64,000 nt of DNA from Sphingomonas_L flavalba_A (GTDB taxonomy: Bacteria; Pseudomonadota; Alphaproteobacteria; Sphingomonadales; Sphingomonadaceae): contig NZ_CP180208.1 in assembly GCF_047553045.1 (NCBI RefSeq), positions 992,001 to 1,056,000 of the forward strand. The letters run 5' to 3'. This document shows, piece after piece, positions 8,080 through 16,484 of this stretch. Numbering within the stretch: position 1 is the first letter of the stretch; each line of letters opens with the position of its first letter. The translations under genes and the position numbers were made by a program. The notes beneath the pieces are model-generated. The model was not told where the DNA came from. It worked only from the letters and a program-made list of their open reading frames with translations, and made no database searches.

Positions 8080-9462
8080 TTGGCGAACCGGGATGAGATA
8101 GCCGAGCGCGAGCACGGTTTGCAGCAGAGCCTGAGCCGCCGCCAGATCGTGATGATCGGGCTGGGCGGGGCGATCGGAACCGGCCTGTTCGCAGGCAGTT
8201 CGCTTGCCATCGGCTATGCCGGGCCGGCGGTGATCGTCAGCTACGCGATCGCGGCGCTGATCGCTGCGGCGATGGTGTTCAGCCTGTCGGAAATGGCGGT
8301 GGTTCACCCAAGCGCGGGGTCGTTCGGCGTCTATGCCGAAACCTATCTGAATCGCTGGTCCGGCTTCGTCGTCCGCTATACCTACTGGATGGCGCAGGTC
8401 ATCGCCGTCGGCGGGGAGGCGACGGCTGCCGGCGTCTACATGACCTTCTGGTTCCCGCATATTCCGGTATGGGTATGGTCGGTCAGCTTCGCGCTGATCG
8501 TCGTTTATTTCAACGCGCGGTCGGTGAAGAATTTCGGCACGATCGAATATTGGCTGGCGCTTATCAAGGTGTCGGCGATCGTCATCTTCATCATCCTCGG
8601 CGCCGCGACGATCTTTGGCATCGGCATGCCGGCGACCGGCCTGCACAACCTGACCGGCCTGCCCGGCGGGTTCATGCCGATGGGGTTCAGCGGCGTCTGG
8701 ATGGCGGTGGTTGTCGGCATTTTCTCGTTCAGCGGGATCGAGGTGATCGCGGTCACGTCCGGCGAGACGGCGAACCCGGAAAAGGCGATTCCGGCGGCGC
8801 TGCGGACGATGGCGATCCGGCTGTTCCTGTTCTACGTGCTGGCGCTGACCATCGTCGTCGCGTTCGTGCCGTGGACGGAAACCGGCGCGACCAAGGTCAT
8901 CACCGCCAGCCCGTTCGTGAAGGTGTTCGAACATAGCGGCATCATGCACGCCGCCGGGATCATGAATTTCGTCGTGCTGAGCGCGGCGTTGTCTAGCATG
9001 AACACCAATGTCTATCTGTGCTCGCGCATGCTGTTTTCGCTGTCGCGCGACGGCTTCGCGCCGCGCATGCTCGGCAAGCTGACGCGCAGCGGCACGCCGC
9101 TGGTGGCAACGCTGCTTTCCGGCGGCGGCATCCTGTGCGTGTCGGCGGTGTCGAAACTGACGCCGATGGCCTACACCTACCTGTTCGGCATCGCCCTGTT
9201 CGGCGCGATCGTCGTCTGGATGATCGTGATGTGCAGCCATATCGGCTTCCGCCGCGCGAACCCGCCGGAAACCCTGCCGGTGCGGATGCCGTTGTTCCCC
9301 TATCTGCAGATCGTCGGCCTGTGTCTGCTCGCCGCGATCCTGGTGACGATGGGGCTGGATGATACGGCGTGGAACGTATCGTGGCTGGTCGGTGTGCCGT
9401 GGTTGCTCATGTTGTCGCTGGCCTATTGGCTGTGGCACCGCCGCCAGCCGGACCGGGCATGA
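8080..9462 (+). CDS. Amino acid permease, APC superfamily
   Basis: A protein of about 460 residues with around 12 hydrophobic segments in the inner membrane. The N terminus has the APC signature SLSRRQIVMIGLGGAIGTGLF, and the family motif FSFSGIEVIAVTSGE follows in the middle. It resembles the AnsP/CycA/GabP group of proton-coupled amino acid importers. I place the start at TTG 8080 because GGAGGGG lies immediately upstream; a TTG at 8059 is also in frame. It leads the plus-strand arm of the divergent cluster, so it probably imports the cluster's substrate, an amino acid or a close analogue. Confidence 0.88.
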   Translation: MANRDEIAEREHGLQQSLSRRQIVMIGLGGAIGTGLFAGSSLAIGYAGPAVIVSYAIAALIAAAMVFSLSEMAVVHPSAGSFGVYAETYLNRWSGFVVRYTYWMAQVIAVGGEATAAGVYMTFWFPHIPVWVWSVSFALIVVYFNARSVKNFGTIEYWLALIKVSAIVIFIILGAATIFGIGMPATGLHNLTGLPGGFMPMGFSGVWMAVVVGIFSFSGIEVIAVTSGETANPEKAIPAALRTMAIRLFLFYVLALTIVVAFVPWTETGATKVITASPFVKVFEHSGIMHAAGIMNFVVLSAALSSMNTNVYLCSRMLFSLSRDGFAPRMLGKLTRSGTPLVATLLSGGGILCVSAVSKLTPMAYTYLFGIALFGAIVVWMIVMCSHIGFRRANPPETLPVRMPLFPYLQIVGLCLLAAILVTMGLDDTAWNVSWLVGVPWLLMLSLAYWLWHRRQPDRA

Positions 9463-9496
9463 GCGTAGCGCGGATTTATACGGGCGAGGGGGTGAG

Positions 9497-10654
9497 ATGA
9501 CAGTCGATTTCGATGCGCTGCGGCAACGGTTTCCGCTGCTGGCGCGCAAGACCTATCTGAACAGCGGTTCGTATTGCGCGCTGGCCGACAGTGTGAAGCA
9601 GGCGTTCGAAGCCTATATGGACGATCGGCTTGCGGTTGGCGCCAACTGGGATGTCTGGGTCGAAAAGAACGAGGCGGTGCGTGCCTGTGTCGCCCGGCTG
9701 ATCAATGCTGAACCGGACGAGATCGCGGTGACGGCGTCGGTGTCCGCCGGGCTGAACGCGCTGGCCAGCGCGCTGGATTTCACCGGGCCGCGCAACAAGG
9801 TGGTGGTCACCGATTTCGAATTTCCGACCGCCGCCCAGATCTGGCACGCGCAGGTTCCGCGCGGGGCGGAGGTCGTGCATGTCGACCGCGACGCCGACGG
9901 TTATATTCCGGTTGAGCAGTTTCTGGATGTGATCGACGAGCGCACCGCGCTTGTCGCCGCAACCCAGGTCTGTTTTCGCAACGGTGCCCGGCTGGATGTC
10001 GGTGCAATCGGCCGGCTGGCGCACGAACGTGGCGCGAAGATGCTGGTCGACAGCTATCAGGCGGTCGGATCGCTGGAAATCGACGTCCGCGCGCTGGACG
10101 TCGATTTCCTTGTCGGCGGCATGTTGAAATACCTGCTCGGCACCGCCGGTATCGGCTTTCTTTATGTTCGTAAGGCATTGATTCCCGATCTCGTGCCGAC
10201 GAACAGCGGCTGGTTCGCGCAGGACGATATCGTCGCGATGGATATCACCGCGAACCGGCCGTCGCCGACGGCGCGTCGTTTCGAGGCCGGTTCGCCGGCC
10301 GTGGTCAATTGCTACGCGGCGGAAGCCGGGCTGAACCTGTTGCTCGATATCGGGATGGAGGCCATCGCCGCGCGCAACCGGGCGCTGAGCGGCCAGTTTA
10401 TCGAGCGGCTGCTGGCGATTGGCTGGCCCAGCGTCACGCCTCATCTGGATGCCAGGCGCGGCGCCACTGTCGCCATCCCGTCGCGTGATGCGAAGGGGCT
10501 GTGCGCGGCATTGATGGAACGGGACATCGTCACGTCTTTCCGCGACGACAATGTTCGTGCGAGCTTCCACTTCTATAACAATGAGGCCGATGTCGATTCG
10601 GCGATTGCCGCGCTTTCCTCGCTGAAGGCGCAATTCGGGCCAAACCAGGAATGA
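9497..10654 (+). CDS. Class V aminotransferase-fold PLP enzyme
   Basis: A 385-residue protein of the aminotransferase class V family, which includes kynureninase, isopenicillin-N epimerase-like proteins and cysteine desulfurases. It begins near FPLLARKTYLNSGSYCAL, has TASVSAGLNALAS (PLP phosphate region), LVDSYQAVGSLEID (PLP Asp) and the Schiff-base lysine at about residue 211 in GGMLKYLLGTAGIGFLY. The SGS and missing desulfurase cysteine loop argue against a cysteine desulfurase. The reaction could be transamination, epimerisation or C-C/C-N cleavage. GGGGGTGAG precedes the ATG. It sits 34 nt after the permease. Confidence 0.82.
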   Translation: MTVDFDALRQRFPLLARKTYLNSGSYCALADSVKQAFEAYMDDRLAVGANWDVWVEKNEAVRACVARLINAEPDEIAVTASVSAGLNALASALDFTGPRNKVVVTDFEFPTAAQIWHAQVPRGAEVVHVDRDADGYIPVEQFLDVIDERTALVAATQVCFRNGARLDVGAIGRLAHERGAKMLVDSYQAVGSLEIDVRALDVDFLVGGMLKYLLGTAGIGFLYVRKALIPDLVPTNSGWFAQDDIVAMDITANRPSPTARRFEAGSPAVVNCYAAEAGLNLLLDIGMEAIAARNRALSGQFIERLLAIGWPSVTPHLDARRGATVAIPSRDAKGLCAALMERDIVTSFRDDNVRASFHFYNNEADVDSAIAALSSLKAQFGPNQE

Positions 10655-10671
10655 GGCGGTAACGGGAGCCG

Positions 10672-11649
10672 ATGACCATCAGGATCATTCGCGACGCAGA
10701 GGTCCGGGCGATGTTGCCTGTCGACCGTTGCATCGCCCTGATGGACGAAACGATGCGTGCGGTATCCGCGGGGCACGCCGTCCTTCCGTTGCGTTCGGTG
10801 ATGGCGCTGCCCGGTGGCGGGGCGCTGGGCAACATGCCTGGCTCTCTTGCCGACCCGGCCTGTTTCGGGGTCAAGCTGGTCAGCCTGTTTCCCGGCGACG
10901 GTGACGCCGGCTTCTCCCATCCCGGCGTGGTGCTGCTGTTCGAACCGGAGCATGGCCGGATCGAGGCAATCGTCGATGCGAGCGCGATAACCGCGATCCG
11001 CACCGCGGCGGCGAGCGGGCTGGCGACGCGGCTGCTTGCGCGCGATGATGCGGGCGACCTGGCGCTGCTAGGGGCAGGCACTCAGGCGCGCAGCCATTTG
11101 CAGGCGATGCTGGCGGTGCGAGCGTTGCGGCGAATCCGCGTTTGGGCGCGTGACGGGGGGAAAGCGCGCGCCTTTGCCGAGAGCGAGGGCGCGGCCAATG
11201 GTATCGTAATCGAACCGGTGGCCGATGTCGGTGCGGCGGTGACCGGCGCCGATATCATTTGCACATTGACCGGCGCACGCACGCCGATCCTGTCCGGCGA
11301 TCAGGTGGCACCGGGCACCCACCTTAACGTCGTCGGATCGAGTGTGGTGACCGCGGCGGAGATTGATGCGGCGTTGGTCGCGCGGGCGCGGTTCTTCGTC
11401 GATTACCGTCCCTCCGCCGAGGCGGAGGCAGGCGAATACCGGATGGCATTGGCAGCCGGGGCGATTGGACTCGACCACATCGTCGGAGAAATCGGCGCGG
11501 TGGCGAGCGGCGCCTGTGCCGGCCGGAGCGCGGCGGAGGATGTCACGCTTTACAAATCACTGGGAATCGCCGCCCAGGACCTTGCGGCGGCGCGTTTCGT
11601 GCTTGATCAGGCGCGGCGGCGGAATACCGGCGTCGAGGTGTCGTACTGA
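10672..11649 (+). CDS. Ornithine cyclodeaminase / mu-crystallin family protein
   Basis: A 325-residue NAD(P)-binding protein. The family core is clear: LPLRSVMALPGGGALGNMPG, FGVKLVSLFP, ASAITAIRTAAASGLATRLLAR, and the Rossmann loop LLGAGTQARSHLQAM around residue 132. Members act as ornithine cyclodeaminase, cyclic ketimine (Pyr2C/Pip2C) reductases, or amino acid dehydrogenases such as SbnB and EutC-like enzymes. In this cluster a cyclic ketimine reductase or imino-acid-forming role seems as likely as ornithine cyclisation. It is 17 nt downstream of the class V enzyme, so co-transcribed. Confidence 0.86.
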   Translation: MTIRIIRDAEVRAMLPVDRCIALMDETMRAVSAGHAVLPLRSVMALPGGGALGNMPGSLADPACFGVKLVSLFPGDGDAGFSHPGVVLLFEPEHGRIEAIVDASAITAIRTAAASGLATRLLARDDAGDLALLGAGTQARSHLQAMLAVRALRRIRVWARDGGKARAFAESEGAANGIVIEPVADVGAAVTGADIICTLTGARTPILSGDQVAPGTHLNVVGSSVVTAAEIDAALVARARFFVDYRPSAEAEAGEYRMALAAGAIGLDHIVGEIGAVASGACAGRSAAEDVTLYKSLGIAAQDLAAARFVLDQARRRNTGVEVSY

Positions 11650-11728
11650 CCGGATATGGCGGCACAGGACCTGCCACGGTGGATGGATGTGTTCTGGCGT
11701 ATCGGATTGGCAATGGGATGATGACGGG

Positions 11729-12211
11729 ATGAGCAAAGCGCGCGCGCGGGCGGCAAAGGATGATCTGGAAATTGGCGATGGCTGGCTTGAAGAATTCATG
11801 CCCTATCGGCTGTACCGCGTGGTCAACCGCCTGAATCTGCGCCTGCAGAATCGGTTGAAGGCGATCGGTATCAGCCCGTCGCAATGGCGGGTGCTGAGCG
11901 TGCTGCGCTCGCATGGCACGCTGACCATCGGCAAGATCGTCGAACATACGTTGATGGAACAGTCGACGGTTAGCCGCGTGATCGACCAGCTGGAAAATGA
12001 CGGCCGGGCGACCCGGCGGACATCGGCCGCGGATTCACGGATGATCGAGGTGGTGCTGACCGAAACTGGCGTCGACGCGTTCGAAAAGATCCTGCCGGCG
12101 GCACGGCGGCACGAGCGGATCGCGATGGAAGGCTTTTCCGCCAGGGAGATCGCAACGCTGCGCGCGTTCCTTGCCCGGCTTGAGGACAATATCACCCAGG
12201 ACGATTACTGA
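11729..12211 (+). CDS. MarR family transcriptional regulator
   Basis: A 160-residue winged-helix protein. The MarR features are the N-terminal dimerisation helix (MPYRLYRVVNRLNLRLQNRL), the recognition region (ISPSQWRVLSVLRSHG, then LMEQSTVSRVIDQLENDG) and the wing with R-R-T-S-A-A-D-S-R (the conserved DxR). The ATG is chosen because its residues match family N termini; the open frame continues upstream as noise. Its position inside the plus-strand arm of the divergent cluster makes it the likely local regulator, with the palindrome at 8036-8047 as a candidate site. Confidence 0.88.
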   Translation: MSKARARAAKDDLEIGDGWLEEFMPYRLYRVVNRLNLRLQNRLKAIGISPSQWRVLSVLRSHGTLTIGKIVEHTLMEQSTVSRVIDQLENDGRATRRTSAADSRMIEVVLTETGVDAFEKILPAARRHERIAMEGFSAREIATLRAFLARLEDNITQDDY

Positions 12212-12308
12212 CGCGCGGTTTGCGCCGCACAACGACGATTGCGGCGGCCTGTCCTTTCCAATACCGAACGGAAATGAGCGGCGGATCGCTCAGGAGGAGT
12301 TCGGCGGA

Positions 12309-12755
12309 TTGTTGGCCCATCCACCGTTGTCTGTCACGGAGCTGCGCGCGGCCTGCCGCGTCGACGGGGTCATCACCCTGTTCTATTATGCGGATGTGTC
12401 GGCGGCGGCCCGCTGGTACGAGCAGGCGGTCGGTTTCGAGAAAGTCCTCGATTACGGCTGGCTGGCGATTTTCCGGATCATCGATCGCGCCTATGTCGGA
12501 CTGGTGTCCGGGGAGGTCGGCAGTCAGCAGCCGATAGCCGGCGTCAACAAGGGCGCGATGGTGACGATCGCAACGCGCGAGTTGGAGCGCTGGCACCGCC
12601 ATCTGGTCGACACCGGCGTCGCCGGGGTGGAGAGCCATCTGCAACGGGGCTGCGACGGCAATACGCTGGAGTTCAAGCTGCGCGACCCCGGCGGGTATAC
12701 GCTCGAATTCTTCCAGTGGCTGGAAACGCCGCCCGGGATGCGTGTGGATGACTGA
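12309..12755 (+). CDS. VOC (glyoxalase/bleomycin resistance/dioxygenase) superfamily protein
   Basis: About 148 residues forming one or two beta-alpha-beta-beta-beta modules of the vicinal oxygen chelate fold: FYYADVSAAARWYEQAVGFE, then LRDPGGYTLEFFQW at the end. The terminal Glu (TLEFFQW) is the usual metal ligand. VOC proteins include lyases, epimerases, extradiol dioxygenases and binding proteins, so the reaction is open. Start uncertain: I use TTG 12309, downstream of AGGAGG at 12292-12297; TTG 12312 is adjacent. It is the last gene of the plus-strand arm. Upstream residues of the open frame do not look like VOC. Confidence 0.7.
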   Translation: MLAHPPLSVTELRAACRVDGVITLFYYADVSAAARWYEQAVGFEKVLDYGWLAIFRIIDRAYVGLVSGEVGSQQPIAGVNKGAMVTIATRELERWHRHLVDTGVAGVESHLQRGCDGNTLEFKLRDPGGYTLEFFQWLETPPGMRVDD

Positions 12756-12919
12756 TTCGTGCGCCGGTTTCGCGAATTCTGGTTGCGATGTTGGTGTGTA
12801 ATATACGTATAGTTTTACGTGCATTGCGTATAGATTATATTTTTTTCTCTAAAGATAATGTCGATCCCATTAACAATGGTGATGACTCTCGCATGAATAA
12901 TTGGCTCGTGACCTGGTAC

Positions 12920-12934
12920 GGCACGCCATTTGCT
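12920..12934 (+). promoter_or_regulatory. Sigma-54-type -24/-12 promoter
   Basis: GGCACG-CCAT-TTGCT fits the sigma-54 consensus (YTGGCACGrNNNTTGCW) at every conserved position except the first T. The expected start of transcription is about base 12945, 21 nt before the downstream ATG, with AGGAGG (12956-12961) inside that leader. The preceding 150 nt are strongly AT-rich and contain ACGTATAG and GCGTATAG direct repeats, a place where an enhancer-binding activator could bind. It drives the PEPxxWA-CTERM gene. Confidence 0.65.
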
Positions 12935-12965
12935 TGGTGATATCTGCCTGAAACAGGAGGGTATC

Positions 12966-13829
12966 ATGAAGAATCAAGGCATTATAACTTGCGTATTTTC
13001 CGTGGGGGCGCTGATGCTTGCATCCGCGGCGCCAGCGGCGACGGTCAGCAGCTCCAGCTACGGTGTGTCCGCGAACCTGAATGTCGTCGGAGCATTGAAC
13101 GCCTCGCTTGGGCCTGTGTCGGCGGCGTCGGGCTCGGCGCCCGGCAGCTACGACGTCAGCAACAGCCTGCTGACGCTGAATCAGTCGCTGGCGCTGATCG
13201 CGACGCCGCTGGTGTCGGCCGGTGAGCAACTGAGCGGCGGCCTCATCACAGCAACGGCGATGTCGGACTATCCGGCGACGCCGCGTGGCAGCGCCAGCGC
13301 GACGGTTGCCGATCTGTCTGCCGGGCTATTCCTAGACACGGTGCTGTTGCCGCCGGCGCTGATCGCCGGGATTGATTCGAAAACGGTGCAGTCCAGCGCC
13401 TGGGTCGATGCCAGCGCCGGGTTGAGCGTTGGCGGATCGACGGTGCTGGAGCAGCTGGCGCTCGGCGGATCGGTGCTTGGAACGCTTGGCATTGGCGGCG
13501 GGCTATTCGCCAGTCCGGCGGCCAATACCGTGCTGGTCGATCTGCTCGGTTTGAGGATCGTGCTGAACGAGCAGATGGTCTGGGGCGATGGTGTTTCCAA
13601 CCTCGGCATAGCGACCAACGCGATCCACGCGTCGTTCGACAATTTCCTGCTCGGCACGCAGTTGCTGAACGGAGACATCATCATCGCGCATTCGCAGGCC
13701 GAGATTACCGGCTATTCGGCGTCTGCGGCGGTTCCAGAGCCGGCGAGCTGGGCAATGCTCATCGCCGGCTTCGGGCTGGTCGGTTTCGCAATGCGGGCCC
13801 GCCCCCGGTCGCGCATCGTCACGGCCTGA
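12966..13829 (+). CDS. PEPxxWA-CTERM sorting domain protein, exported
   Basis: A 287-residue secreted protein. It has a Sec signal peptide (MKNQGI then a hydrophobic stretch ending APAA), a low-complexity Ser/Ala/Gly/Leu-rich body, and a C terminus with PEPASWAMLIAGFGLVG followed by the basic cluster RARPRSR. That tripartite tail is the PEP-CTERM type signal processed by exosortase and is common in sphingomonads. The mature function is unknown; such proteins are often linked to exopolysaccharide or flocs. No exosortase is in the window. ATG 12966 follows AGGAGG. Its promoter looks sigma-54 dependent. Confidence 0.85.
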   Translation: MKNQGIITCVFSVGALMLASAAPAATVSSSSYGVSANLNVVGALNASLGPVSAASGSAPGSYDVSNSLLTLNQSLALIATPLVSAGEQLSGGLITATAMSDYPATPRGSASATVADLSAGLFLDTVLLPPALIAGIDSKTVQSSAWVDASAGLSVGGSTVLEQLALGGSVLGTLGIGGGLFASPAANTVLVDLLGLRIVLNEQMVWGDGVSNLGIATNAIHASFDNFLLGTQLLNGDIIIAHSQAEITGYSASAAVPEPASWAMLIAGFGLVGFAMRARPRSRIVTA

Positions 13830-13835
13830 CCAGCG

Positions 13836-13873
13836 CCCCGGACGCCGGCCCTCACCCACGCCGGCGCCCGGGG
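13836..13873 (+). terminator. Stem-loop after the PEPxxWA-CTERM gene
   Basis: CCCCGG-A-CGCCGGC (13836-13849) pairs with GCCGGCG-C-CCGGGG (13860-13873), 13 pairs with one A/C mismatch. There is no proper T-tract directly after it, so intrinsic termination is only possible, not certain. It separates this gene from argS. Confidence 0.45.
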
Positions 13874-13949
13874 TAGGCCGCGGCCATTCTTTCAACCGCG
13901 CGCATGATCGTCTATCGGCCGGGTTTCGATGATCGGATGAACGGAACCC

Positions 13950-15680
13950 GTGACCCTTTACGCTCGCTTCGCAGCCGAACTCGGCGCCATTCTCGACAGG
14001 CTTGAACAGGACGGCGTGCTGCCCGCCGGGTTGAGCCGCGCCAATATCGCGGTGGAGCCGCCGCGCGACCCGTCGCACGGCGACCTGGCGATCAACGCGG
14101 CGATGGTGCTGGCCAAGCCGGCCGGGACCAATCCGCGCGCGCTGGCCGAGGCGCTGGTCGAGCGGTTGCGGGCGGTGGGCGGAGTCGAATCGGTCGCGGT
14201 CGCCGGACCGGGCTTCATCAACCTGACGCTGAACGACGGTGTCTGGCGCGCCGAGCTGGCGGAGATCCACGCGCGGGGCGGGGACTATGGCCGGTCGACG
14301 ATCGGCGCCGGGCGCAAGGTCAATGTCGAATATGTTTCCGCCAACCCGACCGGGCCGATGCACATGGGGCATTGCCGGGGAGCGGTGGTCGGCGACGCGC
14401 TGGCGAGCCTGCTGGAATATGCCGGGCATGAGGTGATCCGGGAATATTATGTCAACGACGCCGGGGCGCAGGTCGACGTTCTGGCGCGGTCGGCGCATCT
14501 TCGGTACCGCGAGGCTCTCGGCGAGGTTATCGGGGAAATATCAGAGGGGCTTTATCCCGGTGACTATCTGAAGCCGGTGGGGGCGGCGCTCGCGGCGGAA
14601 TTCGGGGATCGTTACGTAGGCGTTCCAGAGTCCGAATGGCTGGTGCTTTTCCGCGAGCGCGCGGTGGCGGCGATGATCGTGCTGATCAAGGCCGATCTGG
14701 CGCTGCTCGGCATCCACCACGACCTGTTTTCGTCCGAGGCGGCGATCCACGCCGAAGGCAAGGCCGAGGCGGCGATCGCCCGGCTGCGCGAACGCGGGCT
14801 GATCTACGAAGGCGTGCTGGAAGCGCCGAAGGGCGAGACGCCCGACGATTGGGAGCCGGTGGAACTGACCCTGTTCCGCGCCACCCAATTCGGCGACGAC
14901 CAGGACCGGCCGGTCAAGAAGTCGGACGGGAGCTGGACCTATTTCGGTGGCGACCTGGCCTACCACGCCCAGAAAGCGGAAGGCGTCGACGCGCTGATCG
15001 ACATCTGGGGCGCCGACCATGCCGGGACGGTCAAGCGGATCAAGGCGGCGGTCGCCGCGCTGACCGGGGACCGGGTCCAGTTCGACGTCAAGCTGATCCA
15101 GATGGTCCGGCTGCTGCGCGGCGGCGAGCCGATCAAGATGTCGAAGCGGGCGGGCAATTTCGTCACGCTGGCCGACGTGGTGCGCGAGGTGGGCAAGGAC
15201 GTGGTGCGGTTCACCATGCTGACCCGCAAGGCCGACGCGCAGATGGATTTCGATTTCGCCAAGGTGGTCGAGGCGTCGAAGGACAATCCGGTCTTTTACG
15301 TCCAGTACGCCCATGCCCGCATCCGGTCGATCGGCCGGCGGATCGCCGAAGCCGGGGTCGATTGCGCCGGGACGCCGAAGCTGGAGCGGCTGGACCGCGA
15401 AGAGCTGGCGCTGGTCGCGCTGGCCGCGCAGTTCCCCCGGATCGTCGAGGCGGCGGCCATCGCGCGCGAGCCGCACCGCATCGCCTTCTACCTGTTCGAT
15501 CTGGCGGCGGCGTTCCATGCCTATTTCAACATGGGCAACGACCGGCCCGACCGGCGGGTGCTGATGGCGAATGATGTGGAAACCACTTGTGCGCGGCTTT
15601 ATCTGGCGAACGGAATCGGGCAGATCATCCGCAATGGCCTGGCCATCATGGGGGTCGCCGCGGTCGAGGAGATGAAGTGA
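13950..15680 (+). CDS. argS: Arginyl-tRNA synthetase
   Basis: A 576-residue class I aminoacyl-tRNA synthetase charging tRNA-Arg. The N-terminal Add1 domain (IAVEPPRDPSHGDLAINAAM) is followed by the HIGH-like motif MHMGH near residues 136-140, KMSKRAGNFV near residue 395 and a C-terminal DALR anticodon-binding domain (HAYFNMGNDRP, LANGIGQIIRNGLAIMGV). The start is GTG. The stop overlaps the SPOR-protein start (TGATG), making an argS-SPOR-nagZ operon. Confidence 0.97.
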   Translation: MTLYARFAAELGAILDRLEQDGVLPAGLSRANIAVEPPRDPSHGDLAINAAMVLAKPAGTNPRALAEALVERLRAVGGVESVAVAGPGFINLTLNDGVWRAELAEIHARGGDYGRSTIGAGRKVNVEYVSANPTGPMHMGHCRGAVVGDALASLLEYAGHEVIREYYVNDAGAQVDVLARSAHLRYREALGEVIGEISEGLYPGDYLKPVGAALAAEFGDRYVGVPESEWLVLFRERAVAAMIVLIKADLALLGIHHDLFSSEAAIHAEGKAEAAIARLRERGLIYEGVLEAPKGETPDDWEPVELTLFRATQFGDDQDRPVKKSDGSWTYFGGDLAYHAQKAEGVDALIDIWGADHAGTVKRIKAAVAALTGDRVQFDVKLIQMVRLLRGGEPIKMSKRAGNFVTLADVVREVGKDVVRFTMLTRKADAQMDFDFAKVVEASKDNPVFYVQYAHARIRSIGRRIAEAGVDCAGTPKLERLDREELALVALAAQFPRIVEAAAIAREPHRIAFYLFDLAAAFHAYFNMGNDRPDRRVLMANDVETTCARLYLANGIGQIIRNGLAIMGVAAVEEMK

Positions 15681-16477
15681 TGACCGACACCGATCGAGAC
15701 GGCCTGTCACTGCGCGACGAGGATCGGCTGCCCTGGCTGGAGCCGGTCGACGACGAGGATTATGACGACGAGGGCGTTTCGCCGCTGCGTGTCGCCGTGT
15801 TCGTGCTGCTCGGCCTGGCGCTGATCGCGCTGGTCGTCGGCGGCATATACTGGTTGCAGAACCGCAGCCCGGCGGCGGAAGGCGAAGGCGGCCTGATCGC
15901 GGCACCGGCCGGCGATTACAAGGTCAAGCCCGACGAGCCGGGCGGCATGGCGGTCGAGGGGCAGGGCGACACCACCTATGCCGCCAGCCAGGGCGCGGCG
16001 CCCGACGCCCGGCTGGATCTGGAAGCGGTGCCGGAAGCGCCGGTCGTGCTGCCGCAGCCGGTCGACGCGCCGCCCGCGCCGCCGCCGGTGGCCGCCGCGC
16101 CCCGGCCGGCCCCGGCCAAGGTCGCGTCGGCGACGGTTCCGGCCAAGCCGGCGCGGTTGCCGACCCCGGCGGCGACCCCGGCCCGGCGGGCGACGCCGAC
16201 CCCGGCGCCAACATCCGCTGCCACCCCGGCGCCGGCACGCAGCGGCGGATCGACGGTGCAACTGGGCGCTTTCGGATCTGAAGCGATCGCCAATACCGCG
16301 TGGAAGCGGATGGCGGCGCGCTTCGCCTTTCTGGCGCCGCTGACCCCGAACGTCACGCAGGCGACGGTCAACGGCAAGGTGTATTACCGGTTGCAGGCCA
16401 GTGCGCCGGGGCAGGCGCGCGATATTTGCGGGCGGCTGAAGGTCGCCGGGGAAAGCTGCATCGTCGTCGGCAATTGA
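15680..16477 (+). CDS. SPOR domain-containing inner membrane protein
   Basis: A 265-residue bitopic membrane protein. An acidic cytoplasmic N terminus (DDEDYDDEG) is followed by one transmembrane helix (about residues 35-58), a long Pro/Ala-rich periplasmic linker (roughly 85-190), and a C-terminal SPOR domain (STVQLGAFGSEAIANTAW to the end). SPOR domains bind denuded peptidoglycan glycan strands at division sites, so a role in cell division or wall remodelling is likely. The next gene, nagZ, acts on recycled peptidoglycan, which fits. Confidence 0.85.
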   Translation: MTDTDRDGLSLRDEDRLPWLEPVDDEDYDDEGVSPLRVAVFVLLGLALIALVVGGIYWLQNRSPAAEGEGGLIAAPAGDYKVKPDEPGGMAVEGQGDTTYAASQGAAPDARLDLEAVPEAPVVLPQPVDAPPAPPPVAAAPRPAPAKVASATVPAKPARLPTPAATPARRATPTPAPTSAATPAPARSGGSTVQLGAFGSEAIANTAWKRMAARFAFLAPLTPNVTQATVNGKVYYRLQASAPGQARDICGRLKVAGESCIVVGN

Positions 16478-16484
16478 GCCGGCG

